10,343 bases of DNA from Bacteroidota bacterium (GCA_023415545.1 JAEZKJ010000152.1:1-10343), one strand, 5' to 3'. Numbered from the stretch's first letter, positions 1 through 6,289 are shown. Numbers and translations are program-made. Notes: generated from the letters alone by a model not told the origin.

Positions 1-294
1 AAGCAAGAAGAGGAAAAACTTCGTGAAAAAGCTAAAGTTCTTGAAACAAAAATTGAACCACGTCTTCTTCAAGCATTCAAACGTATACGTAAAAACTCAA
101 GAAATGGTCTTGGTATAGTATATGTTCAACGTGATGCATGTGGTGGTTGCTTTAACAAAATACCACCTCAGAAACAGTTGGATATTCGTATGCGTAAGAA
201 AATTATTGTTTGCGAATACTGTGGACGTATCATGGTTGACCCTGAATTGGCAGGTGTAGTTGAAGAACAACACTTAAGTAGCGTAAAAAAATAA
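1..294 (+). CDS. C4-type zinc-ribbon protein, C-terminal part (5' end outside window)
   Basis: The frame is open from the first base and ends with TAA; 97 residues are visible and the start lies upstream of the window. The first 35 or so visible residues are rich in Lys, Glu and Arg and look like the end of a long coiled coil. They are followed by a zinc ribbon with two cysteine knuckles, CGGC (visible residues 47-50) and CEYC (71-74), separated by about 20 residues. This layout, a coiled coil followed by a C-terminal C4 zinc ribbon, is that of the zf-RING_7/CT398-like family, which is found in most bacteria and often sits beside a Nif3-family gene. Its biochemical role is not well established and nucleic-acid binding is only presumed. 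The gene converges on the nuclease-like gene at 428-877 and a hairpin terminator lies between them. The family call is fairly sure; the function is unknown. Confidence 0.82.
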   Translation, partial: KQEEEKLREKAKVLETKIEPRLLQAFKRIRKNSRNGLGIVYVQRDACGGCFNKIPPQKQLDIRMRKKIIVCEYCGRIMVDPELAGVVEEQHLSSVKK

Positions 295-312
295 TTTTTC
301 ATAGTACAATAA

Positions 313-412
313 GAGGGTGACCCAAAAGCCCGCTTTTAGGACAAATAAACCCCGCCAGAATGTACTCTGGTGGGGTTTGCTTTCTTTGTAAAATGACTTT
401 TGAATCAGCCTC
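313..412. repeat. 100-bp imperfect palindrome with transposon-like ends
   Basis: Two 47-base arms (313-359 and 366-412) mirror each other around a 6-base centre. The outer 16 bases match at 13 positions when one arm is reverse-complemented (GAGGGTGACCCAAAAG against GAGGCTGATTCAAAAG). The inner 10 match at 9 of 10, and the middle is diverged. The ends resemble insertion-sequence termini I associate with Bacteroidetes, so this may be a MITE-like remnant, but I cannot name a parent element. I see no clear target-site duplication in the flanks. It contains no coding capacity. An alternative is that it is simply a large bidirectional terminator. Confidence 0.45.
350..383. terminator. Bidirectional intrinsic terminator between convergent genes
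   Basis: A GC-rich stem (350-359 with 366-375, nine Watson-Crick pairs and one G-T) closes a 6-base loop. On the + strand it is followed by the T-rich stretch TTTGCTTTCTTTG, and on the - strand by TTTATTTG. It lies between the stop of the zinc-ribbon gene (294) and the stop of the nuclease-like gene (428, - strand), so it can end both transcripts. It is the centre of the larger palindrome at 313-412. Confidence 0.8.
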
Positions 413-427
413 GTTCGTATAAGCTTA

Positions 428-877
428 TTACAACGTATCGTATGAAGGAATATTTTTTAAAAATGAATACGAGTTATTAATATAATCCATTTTGCAACAA
501 TAGTGGTTTATACCATTAGTGACAATAAGATAATCTACCTTAAGAACCATATTATAACGTGTAATTTGATCAAATACAGCTTGAGTGATATTTATATGTG
601 GAGCTTTGTATTCTACAATAAGTTTTGCGCTCATATTGCGAGAATATAGCACTGTATCACATCTTTTTATCGTATTATTTAAAGTTATCGTTATCTCATT
701 AGCCAATAATCCTTTAGGGAATCCTTTAAAATTGATAAGGAAATGAACAAAATTTTGTCTAACCCATTCTTCAGGAGTTAATGCGATATATTTTTTTCTT
801 AATATATCAAAAATAAATCTTTTACCCTCTCTTTCAGAGATTTTTGGTTCGTATGATGGTAAGTTTAATGATAACAT
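428..877 (-). CDS. Solo HsdR-N domain protein, PD-(D/E)xK nuclease fold
   Basis: This is a 149-residue protein that matches the N-terminal nuclease domain of type I restriction R subunits (HSDR_N family) but carries no helicase or other domain. The PD-(D/E)xK signature is complete. An early acidic helix contains E37 (PEEWVRQNF), then comes D74 (RCDTVLY), then E89-x-K91 (VEYKAP), and Q104xxxY108 (DQITRYNM) forms the QxxxY motif seen in RecB/HsdR-type nucleases. The length fits a complete single-domain protein rather than a broken hsdR, and no hsdM or hsdS gene is nearby. The gene is divergent from amn-holA and shares a 57-bp promoter region with them; a candidate - strand -7 element, TATTTTTG, lies at 918-925. 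My recollection, not checked, is that small proteins of this type occur near holA in other Bacteroides genomes. The nuclease fold is well supported; the biological role is unknown. Confidence 0.8.
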   Translation of the reverse strand: MLSLNLPSYEPKISEREGKRFIFDILRKKYIALTPEEWVRQNFVHFLINFKGFPKGLLANEITITLNNTIKRCDTVLYSRNMSAKLIVEYKAPHINITQAVFDQITRYNMVLKVDYLIVTNGINHYCCKMDYINNSYSFLKNIPSYDTL

Positions 878-881
878 TTAG

Positions 882-889
882 TAAATTTG
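882..889 (+). promoter_or_regulatory. Promoter -7 element for amn-holA
   Basis: TAAATTTG matches the Bacteroidetes -7 consensus TAnnTTTG exactly. I do not see a convincing TTTG at -33. Transcription from here would start near 895-900 and give a leader of about 35-40 bases before the ATG at 935. It also shows that the in-frame TTG at 887, which lies inside this element, is not the translation start. Confidence 0.6.
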
Positions 890-917
890 CATATATACAT
901 TTCGGTAAGTACCGATA

Positions 918-925
918 CAAAAATA
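918..925 (-). promoter_or_regulatory. Candidate -7 element for the HsdR-N gene
   Basis: Read on the - strand this is TATTTTTG, which fits TAnnTTTG. A TTTG on the same strand at 942-945 is separated by 16 bp, shorter than the usual 19-21, so the match is only partial. The leader to the ATG at 877 would be about 35 bases. Confidence 0.4.
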
Positions 926-934
926 CAAAAGAAA

Positions 935-1711
935 ATGAAAACAAAGGAAGAAATTGTAGCAAACTGGTTACCTCGTTATACCAAAAGGCAATTGGATGAG
1001 TTTGGAGAGTATATTCTTCTGACTAATTTCAATAATTATGTAGATATTTTTGCACAAAAGTTTGGTGTGCCAGTATTAGGAAAAGATGCTAATATGACTT
1101 CTGCGACAGCAGAGGGTATAACAATCATAAACTTTGGTATGGGTAGTCCTAATGCTGCCATAATAATGGATCTCTTGGGTGCTATACAACCTAAAGCTTG
1201 TCTGTTTTTAGGTAAATGTGGTGGAATAGACAAAAAGAATAAGTTGGGTGATTTAATTCTACCTATTGCTGCTATTCGTGGTGAAGGAACATCCAATGAT
1301 TACTATCCACCAGAAGTCCCAGCATTGCCTGCATTTATGCTTCAAAGAGCCGTATCTTCAGCTATTCGTGACCATGCTCGCGATTACTGGACAGGAACTG
1401 TATACACCACCAATCGTAGAATTTGGGAGCATGATGATGAGTTTAAAAAGTTCCTCATAAAAACCCGTGCAATGTGCGTAGATATGGAGACTGCTACACT
1501 ATTTACTACTGGTTTTTATAACCATATTCCAACTGGTGCTTTGCTATTGGTTTCGGATCAACCGATGATACCTGAAGGTGTTAAAACAGATAAGAGTGAT
1601 AGTTCTGTAACTAAACAATTTGTTGAGGAGCATGTAGAGATTGGTATCGATGCTTTGAGGATGATTATTGAGGAAAAGAAGACAGTAAAACACTTGAAAT
1701 TTGACTGGTAA
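935..1711 (+). CDS. amn: AMP nucleosidase
   Basis: The enzyme hydrolyses AMP to adenine and ribose 5-phosphate in purine turnover and acts in the cytosol. The 258-residue product from ATG 935 is the short form seen in Bacteroidetes, about half the length of E. coli Amn because it lacks the large N-terminal extension. It has the nucleoside phosphorylase fold: FGMGSPNAA (residues 67-75) at the glycine-rich phosphate site, GKCGGI (93-98), VDMETATLF (182-190) with the ribose-binding Glu185, and SDQP (207-210) with the catalytic-type Asp208. The frame extends upstream to a TTG at 887, but that codon lies in the promoter. The residues MKTKEEIVANWLPRYTKR also fit the usual N-terminus, so I choose 935. 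It is 12 bp upstream of holA and probably cotranscribed with it. A related purine nucleosidase or phosphorylase activity cannot be excluded from sequence alone. Confidence 0.87.
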   Translation: MKTKEEIVANWLPRYTKRQLDEFGEYILLTNFNNYVDIFAQKFGVPVLGKDANMTSATAEGITIINFGMGSPNAAIIMDLLGAIQPKACLFLGKCGGIDKKNKLGDLILPIAAIRGEGTSNDYYPPEVPALPAFMLQRAVSSAIRDHARDYWTGTVYTTNRRIWEHDDEFKKFLIKTRAMCVDMETATLFTTGFYNHIPTGALLLVSDQPMIPEGVKTDKSDSSVTKQFVEEHVEIGIDALRMIIEEKKTVKHLKFDW

Positions 1712-1723
1712 TTTTACTATAGC

Positions 1724-2740
1724 ATGGCAAACGAAATAACATACGAAGACATCATAAAAGAGATACGAAATAAGGAGTATAAACCTATCTATTTTTTGAT
1801 GGGAGAGGAGCCTTATTACATTGATAAAATAGCTGATTATATTGCCGACTCTGTGTTAAAAGAAAATGAAAAAGAATTTAACCAGATAGTGGCTTATGGT
1901 AATGATGTAGATATATCAACTATTATCACTACAGCTAAAGCTTATCCTATGATGTCGGATTACCAAGTTGTAATAATAAAAGAGTTTCAAAATGTAGATA
2001 ATATTGAAGAATTGTCTTTCTATTTACAGAAACCTCAGCCCTCAACAATATTGGTTTTATGCTATAAAAATGGTGTAGTTGACAGAAGAAAAAAGGTTAT
2101 AGCCGACATACAAAAAGTAGGTGTTCTTTTCGAATCCAAGAAGATTAAAGAGGCACAACTACCTATGTTTGTTACTTCGTATCTTAAAAGAAAATCAATA
2201 GATATTGAGCCAAAAGCATCTGAGCTTATGGCTGAATTTGTTGGTTCTAATCTTAGTCGAATGGCTGGGGAACTGGATAAGTTGATTATTTCTTTGTCAA
2301 AAAATGAGAAAAGAATTACATGTGATCATGTTGAGACTAATATTGGCATAAGTAAAGATTACAACAATATTGAACTTAGAAATGCTTTAGTGAATAAAGA
2401 TGTTCTTAAAGCAAACATGATAGTAAAATATTTTAACGATAATCCAAAGAATAATCCTATACAATCAACACTAGGTATGCTCTTTAATTTCTATTCAAAT
2501 CTTATGCTTGCATATTATGCTCCGGTAAAGAGTGAACAAGGCATTGCTCAACAATTGGGCCTAAAGTTTGCTTGGCAAGCTAAAGATTATCTTATTGCAA
2601 TGAATAAATATTCAGGAGTAAAAGTTATGTCAATCATAAATGATATCCGACAGTGCGATGCTAGCTCTAAAGGAGTAGGAGGAAATTCGATATCCGATAA
2701 TGATCTTTTAAAAGAGCTAATTTTTAAAATACTTCATTAA
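1724..2740 (+). CDS. holA: DNA polymerase III subunit delta
   Basis: Delta is the clamp-loader subunit that opens the beta sliding clamp so that it can be loaded onto primed DNA. The 338 residues match the usual length. The N-terminal domain begins with PIYFLMGEEPYYIDKI (21-36), the delta version of the AAA+ nucleotide site in which no working Walker A lysine is present, as known for this subunit. A central helical region (about 145-215) and a C-terminal collar domain (about 215-338) follow. The collar includes IELRNALVNKD (216-226) and the conserved end segment CDASSKGVGG (311-320). It starts 12 bp after amn and has no separate promoter that I can see. A strong terminator follows at 2764. 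Confidence 0.92.
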   Translation: MANEITYEDIIKEIRNKEYKPIYFLMGEEPYYIDKIADYIADSVLKENEKEFNQIVAYGNDVDISTIITTAKAYPMMSDYQVVIIKEFQNVDNIEELSFYLQKPQPSTILVLCYKNGVVDRRKKVIADIQKVGVLFESKKIKEAQLPMFVTSYLKRKSIDIEPKASELMAEFVGSNLSRMAGELDKLIISLSKNEKRITCDHVETNIGISKDYNNIELRNALVNKDVLKANMIVKYFNDNPKNNPIQSTLGMLFNFYSNLMLAYYAPVKSEQGIAQQLGLKFAWQAKDYLIAMNKYSGVKVMSIINDIRQCDASSKGVGGNSISDNDLLKELIFKILH

Positions 2741-2763
2741 ACAGTAAACGAAACAAATAATTT

Positions 2764-2820
2764 AGCTTCTAGAATTTCAAAATATGGAAATTTTAGAAGC
2801 TTTTTTATTTTTTATTTTTC
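2764..2820 (+). terminator. Intrinsic terminator of the amn-holA operon
   Basis: A 15-bp stem pairs AGCTTCTAGAATTTC (2764-2778) with GAAATTTTAGAAGCT (2787-2801), with one G-T pair and an 8-base loop. It is followed by a long T-rich tract (2802-2819). It lies 24 bp after the holA stop. Confidence 0.92.
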
Positions 2821-3627
2821 TGCAGTAATTTTTAAAATATGAAATTTGCTCTTAAATCTTTGTTTTTCAGTAGTTTAATACGTTTTTTGCTTCTTGAGAA
2901 TCTTGTATTTATTTTTTTATGGGCAGTTATAGGCAAATTTTGAATGCATTTTTAATTTTATACTGTTTTTCTACTCCAATTGATTAAAAAAATAGATCAT
3001 GTTCAAAAAATAATAATTTCTTCTTCTCTATTGATACAAATAGGAACAAATTCACTTTTGTACAAATATCTTTTTATAGTCTTATATTTCATCTTTCTCT
3101 TATTTCAAAAATAGGTTTATAAGAATCCATTTTTTCTTTGAAAAATCATAGATGTAGTTTCATTTAAAAATTGCACACTTATATTTTTTAAAGATAAAAA
3201 TATACAATTGGAAAAAATTAAGAGTTGATTTTGTAGTTGTAATTGTATAATTGTAAAATTATTATTGTAAGATTGTAAATTATGCTTTCTGTATTAATGG
3301 AATTACTTATGTAAACATGCTGATTAACAATATTATAATGTAGATTTATAATTGTGTATGAATAAATATAATAGCAGGAAATAATTGATAAAATCACTGA
3401 AAACCAATAAGTTATGATGTATTATTTAAAGTTGTTAATGAATAAGTGTAGATAAATCGTATGTTTACAAATTTAAAATTGAATAATCGCTAATTTTGAT
3501 TATTATAATGTATTGAAAACTAGAAGAAAAACATTGTTTTATTAAATCTATGCTTATATCTAAATTACAATTATAATCTCATTTTATTTTTGTATAACTT
3601 TCTAAATGTAATTTGAATGTTACAAAA
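2821..3627. other. Long AT-rich intergenic stretch without a supported gene
   Basis: About 800 bp between the holA terminator and the XRE promoter region hold no reading frame that looks like a protein on either strand, no tRNA- or rRNA-like segment and no transposase remnant that I can recognise. It is visibly more AT-rich than the neighbouring genes. Two things stand out. One is a cluster of TTGTA pentamers at 3231-3277. The other is a lone TAATTTTG at 3491-3498 that fits the -7 consensus but has no gene close behind it. A 34-codon hydrophobic frame at 2839-2943 is probably chance. Confidence 0.7.
3231..3277 (+). repeat. Cluster of six TTGTA pentamers
   Basis: TTGTA occurs at 3231, 3237, 3243, 3251, 3265 and 3273, all on the + strand, with start-to-start steps of 6, 6, 8, 14 and 8 bp. 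The DNA between is nearly pure A/T. It could be a protein-binding cluster or low-complexity sequence drift. Confidence 0.4.
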
Positions 3628-3647
3628 ATAACTTTCACAAAAGTTAT
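3628..3647. promoter_or_regulatory. 20-bp palindrome, candidate operator of the XRE gene
   Basis: ATAACTTT (3628-3635) and AAAGTTAT (3640-3647) are perfect inverted repeats around CACA. The palindrome ends 7 bp before the -33 element of the XRE gene, a position suited to control by a dimeric helix-turn-helix protein. Autoregulation is an inference from position only. Confidence 0.5.
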
Positions 3648-3654
3648 ATGTAAA

Positions 3655-3686
3655 TTTGCATTTATAAATTATCTTTTTTACTTTTG
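3655..3686 (+). promoter_or_regulatory. Consensus Bacteroidetes promoter of the XRE gene
   Basis: TTTG at 3655-3658 and TACTTTTG at 3679-3686 are separated by 20 bp, the ideal TTTG/N19-21/TAnnTTTG arrangement. The start of transcription would fall near 3692, giving a leader of about 25 bases before ATG 3718. Confidence 0.8.
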
Positions 3687-3717
3687 TTTAATTAATATAC
3701 TAAATCACTTTTGTAAA

Positions 3718-4170
3718 ATGAAGGAAAGAATTGCACAGATTATGCAAAATGAGAATATGACCGCTATTCAGTTTGCTAAAAAGATTGGTATTAACCCATC
3801 CTCTCTTTCTCATATTCTTAGTGGTAGAAATAATACTAGTCTTGATATAATAATGAAGATTCACAAGAGTTGTGAGGGCATTAATCTAAATTGGTTATTA
3901 TATGGAGAAGGTGCTATGAAAGAGAATAAATCGGCTGATTCTTCCTATTCTACTCTCAATTTATTTGATGAAAATACAGAATTTCCATCCAATGATACGG
4001 TTAATTATGAAAATCGCAAGGAAATTGGGGGTGTTAAGGCTGAAATACCTGTTAAAGAGATTGTAAGACAGGAAATTAAGTATGTAGAGAAACCTTCAAA
4101 GAAAATAACTGAAATAAGAATTTTCTTCGATAATGGTACCTATGAAACATTTAAGCCTTCAAATGAGTAA
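3718..4170 (+). CDS. XRE-family helix-turn-helix regulator with C-terminal tail domain
   Basis: The protein has 150 residues from ATG 3718. Residues 1-65 form a Cro/CI-type DNA-binding domain: MTAIQFAKKIG (14-24) and INPSSLSHILSGR (25-37) are the two helices of the helix-turn-helix, and NLNWLLYGEG (56-65) is the phrase that typically closes such domains. A polar linker (about 66-125) follows, then a short conserved-looking segment EIRIFFDNGTYETF (132-145) that reads as a beta hairpin. The frame is open back to 3613, but that stretch contains the promoter, so the 35 extra residues are not real. The gene lies 85 bp upstream of pyrK with a strong inverted repeat between them. Its target is unknown. 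It could regulate itself, given the palindrome next to its promoter. A link to pyrKD is only positional. Confidence 0.85.
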   Translation: MKERIAQIMQNENMTAIQFAKKIGINPSSLSHILSGRNNTSLDIIMKIHKSCEGINLNWLLYGEGAMKENKSADSSYSTLNLFDENTEFPSNDTVNYENRKEIGGVKAEIPVKEIVRQEIKYVEKPSKKITEIRIFFDNGTYETFKPSNE

Positions 4171-4200
4171 TATATTAAAAAACAATCATCAAACTATACT

Positions 4201-4254
4201 AATTGGGTAAATTCATTTATCTTTGTAAAAGAATGAATTTATCCAATTATTTTT
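4201..4254 (+). terminator. 17-bp inverted repeat: possible XRE-gene terminator enclosing the pyrK promoter
   Basis: AATTGGGTAAATTCATT (4201-4217) pairs with AATGAATTTATCCAATT (4232-4248), with only one G-T pair, around a 14-base loop. ATTATTTTTC follows before the pyrK ATG, so a transcript arriving from the XRE gene could end here, although the stem is AT-rich and the tract imperfect. The loop itself begins with the pyrK -7 element. The repeat may instead be an operator. Confidence 0.6.
4218..4225 (+). promoter_or_regulatory. Promoter -7 element for pyrK-pyrD
   Basis: TATCTTTG fits TAnnTTTG and lies at the start of the loop of the 17-bp inverted repeat. No TTTG is found about 20 bp upstream. 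Transcription would begin near 4232, so the pyrK message would contain only the right arm and could not form the hairpin. Confidence 0.6.
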
Positions 4255-4255
4255 C

Positions 4256-5029
4256 ATGAAAAAACATATCTTAGATCTTGTTGTCACGCAAAATAACAAA
4301 CTGCATGACAATTACGTACTCATAAAGATGACTCACTCAGAAAAACTTCCTGAGATGCTTCCTGGACAATTTGCTGAGCTTAGAGTTGATAATTCCACAT
4401 CTACATTCTTGCGTCGCCCTATTTCAATTAATTACGTAGACACAACAGCAAATGAAGTTTGGTTCCTAATTCAAATAGTTGGTGATGGAACACGAAAACT
4501 TTCTACGCTAAAAGAAGGTGATATTGTAAACGTAGTTATGCCACTTGGAAATGGTTTTAATTTAGATGGTGATATTAAGTCCCCTATTCTTATTGGAGGT
4601 GGCGTTGGTACAGCTCCTATGCTTATGTTAGGTGCTGAACTCAATAAAAAAGGTATTCGTCCAACTTTTCTTCTTGGAGCACGTTCGTCTAAAGACCTTT
4701 TACAACTTGATTTATTTAATGAGCTAGGTGATCTATATGTAACAACAGAAGATGGGACTATGGGCGAAAAAGGATATGTTACACAGCATTCTATACTTAT
4801 GAATAAACGTTTCGATAAAATCTTTTGCTGTGGACCTAAGCCAATGATGGTAGCTGTGGCTAAGTATGCTAAGAGTAATGACATTTGTTGTGAAGTATCA
4901 CTCGAAAATATGATGGCATGTGGCGTAGGTGCTTGTCTATGCTGCGTTGAGAACACAAAAGAAGGGCATCTGTGTGTTTGTACAGAGGGGCCTGTATTTA
5001 ACATTGATAGATTATTATGGCAGATTTAA
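4256..5029 (+). CDS. pyrK: Dihydroorotate dehydrogenase electron-transfer subunit
   Basis: PyrK passes electrons from the PyrD flavin through a [2Fe-2S] cluster and FAD to NAD+, so that dihydroorotate oxidation in pyrimidine synthesis is NAD-linked. The protein has 257 residues, a normal length. Its domains are in the expected order. A ferredoxin-reductase FAD domain carries RRPIS at 53-57. An NAD-binding domain carries GGGVGTAP at 114-121 and CGPKPMM at 192-198. The C-terminal cluster-binding segment has C222-x4-C227-x2-C230-x11-C242 before TEGPVF. All four ligand cysteines are present; C229 and C240 are extra. The last 13 bp overlap the start of pyrD, which indicates translational coupling. 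Confidence 0.95.
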   Translation: MKKHILDLVVTQNNKLHDNYVLIKMTHSEKLPEMLPGQFAELRVDNSTSTFLRRPISINYVDTTANEVWFLIQIVGDGTRKLSTLKEGDIVNVVMPLGNGFNLDGDIKSPILIGGGVGTAPMLMLGAELNKKGIRPTFLLGARSSKDLLQLDLFNELGDLYVTTEDGTMGEKGYVTQHSILMNKRFDKIFCCGPKPMMVAVAKYAKSNDICCEVSLENMMACGVGACLCCVENTKEGHLCVCTEGPVFNIDRLLWQI

Positions 5030-5928
5030 GAACAGATATAGGTGGATTACATATGTGTAATCCTGTAATGACAGCTTCGGGTACATTTGGATATGGAACA
5101 GAGTTTCAAGATTTTGTAAACTTGGAGGAGATTGGAGGTATAATTGTAAAAGGTACAACATTGCATCATCGTGAAGGTAATGCTTATCCTAGAATGGCAG
5201 AAACTCCAATGGGTATGCTAAATGCCGTAGGATTGCAAAATAAAGGAGTACATTACTTTGTAGATAATATATACCCTACTATTAAAGATATAAACACAAA
5301 TATGATTGTAAACGTTTCTGGCTCTGCTATAGAGGATTATGTTGAAACTGCTGCAATTATAAACGAGCTTGATAAAATTCCCGCTATAGAGTTAAATATA
5401 TCATGTCCAAATGTAAAAAAAGGAGGAATGTCATTTGGAGTTAATGCTTGTGCTGCTCAAGAGGTTATTTCGGCTGTTAGAGATGTATACAAGAAAACTC
5501 TTATTGTGAAATTATCTCCAAATGTAACTGATATAACTGAGATAGCGCGTGCTGCTGAAGCTTCAGGAGCTGATAGCGTTTCACTAATAAATACATTGCT
5601 AGGTATGGCTATTGATGCAGAGAAAAGACGTCCTATTCTATCCACTGTTACCGGTGGAATGAGTGGTGCTGCTGTTAAGCCAATAGCTCTAAGAATGGTT
5701 TGGCAAGTTTCAAAAGCAGTAAATATTCCTGTTATTGGACTTGGTGGAATTATGAATTGGAAAGATGCTGTTGAGTTTATTCTTGCAGGTGCTTCTGCAA
5801 TTCAGATTGGAACGGCAAACTTTATTGATCCTGCTATAACAGTAAAGGTTGCTCAAGGTATAAATGATTATCTTGATCGTCACTCTTTCTCTTCAGTCAA
5901 AGATATAGTAGGTGCTTTAGAAGTATAA
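5017..5928 (+). CDS. pyrD: Dihydroorotate dehydrogenase, class 1B catalytic subunit
   Basis: This enzyme oxidises dihydroorotate to orotate, the fourth step of de novo UMP synthesis. The 303 residues form an FMN-binding TIM barrel with VKGTT (44-48, Lys45), the active-site loop NISCPNVKKGG (127-137) with Cys130 as the catalytic base, VKLSPN (164-169), GLGGI (241-245) and QIGTA (263-267) around the FMN phosphate. A cysteine base marks class 1, since class 2 enzymes use serine, and the adjacent pyrK marks subclass 1B, expected to be a cytosolic PyrD2-PyrK2 complex using NAD+. The start overlaps pyrK by 13 bp. A terminator follows 20 bp after the stop. Confidence 0.95.
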   Translation: MADLRTDIGGLHMCNPVMTASGTFGYGTEFQDFVNLEEIGGIIVKGTTLHHREGNAYPRMAETPMGMLNAVGLQNKGVHYFVDNIYPTIKDINTNMIVNVSGSAIEDYVETAAIINELDKIPAIELNISCPNVKKGGMSFGVNACAAQEVISAVRDVYKKTLIVKLSPNVTDITEIARAAEASGADSVSLINTLLGMAIDAEKRRPILSTVTGGMSGAAVKPIALRMVWQVSKAVNIPVIGLGGIMNWKDAVEFILAGASAIQIGTANFIDPAITVKVAQGINDYLDRHSFSSVKDIVGALEV

Positions 5929-5948
5929 AAAAATTACCTAATATTTAT

Positions 5949-6006
5949 ACACTCCAAATAGATTATAATTGCATAAATATTATCTCTATTTTGGAGTGTT
6001 TTTTTA
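5949..6006 (+). terminator. Intrinsic terminator of pyrK-pyrD
   Basis: ACACTCCAAATAGA (5949-5962) pairs with TCTATTTTGGAGTGT (5985-5999), with one bulged base, around a 22-base loop. A run of seven T follows directly (5999-6005). Confidence 0.88.
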
Positions 6007-6244
6007 TGCTTGAAAAATTACAATTAAGCAATAAATTAGTTGCATGTTTAACTATTTTGCATTGTACAATTTTAATAGAGTAGAGTAGTTTTTCGATGAA
6101 AAGGTGGAAAATCTATAAAAATCATCATAAAATATTAAGAAAATACTTTACAATAGCTTTGCTTCAACGTTTATTCATTTTCGAAAATAATTGAATAAAT
6201 CTTTATATTTTCATCTTCGAAACAACTTGTGCTTGTGTGTTAAT
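6007..6244. other. Gap between two converging terminators
   Basis: About 240 bp lie between the pyrD terminator and the trmD terminator. No reading frame with protein character is visible. TAGCTTTG at 6154-6161 on the + strand fits the -7 consensus, but it has no clear -33 element and no gene behind it. ATTTTCGAAAAT near 6176-6187 is a perfect 12-bp palindrome. Nothing else stands out. Confidence 0.6.
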
Positions 6245-6283
6245 ATATAAAAATAACACTGAACTTAACAAATTCAGTGTTAA
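6245..6283 (-). terminator. Intrinsic terminator of trmD
   Basis: Perfect inverted arms TAACACTGAA (about 6255-6264) and TTCAGTGTTA (about 6274-6283) enclose a 9-base loop. On the - strand the stem is followed by TTTTTATAT, a fair U-tract, and the structure begins only a few bases after the trmD stop. The + strand side lacks a T-run, so it serves trmD only. Confidence 0.82.
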
Positions 6284-6289
6284 AATAAA

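Noticed and set aside
428..877. A broken type I restriction locus
   Set aside because: The reading frame is clean, ends normally and has no hsdM, hsdS or helicase remnants around it; the length fits a complete single-domain protein.
1036..1296. Open frames overlapping amn, including an 86-codon one on the - strand
   Set aside because: They lie inside amn in other frames and show no family features.
2839..2943. A 34-codon frame with a hydrophobic product in the long AT-rich gap
   Set aside because: T-rich DNA readily encodes Phe/Leu/Ile runs by chance. No promoter element precedes it and it begins only about 20 bp after the holA terminator tract. Transcript or ribosome data would be needed to revive it.
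3613..3717. A 35-residue hydrophobic N-terminal extension of the XRE protein, which could look like a membrane anchor
   Set aside because: The stretch contains the consensus promoter (3655-3686), and the helix-turn-helix domain begins normally at ATG 3718.
4201..4248. The inverted repeat before pyrK as the operator of the neighbouring XRE protein
   Set aside because: Its arms share no clear sequence with the palindrome at 3628-3647, so one protein binding both is not supported.
4471..5004. A 177-codon open frame on the - strand inside pyrK
   Set aside because: It lies wholly antisense to a well-supported pyrK, has no recognisable family or promoter, and its composition is what the complement of pyrK codons would give.
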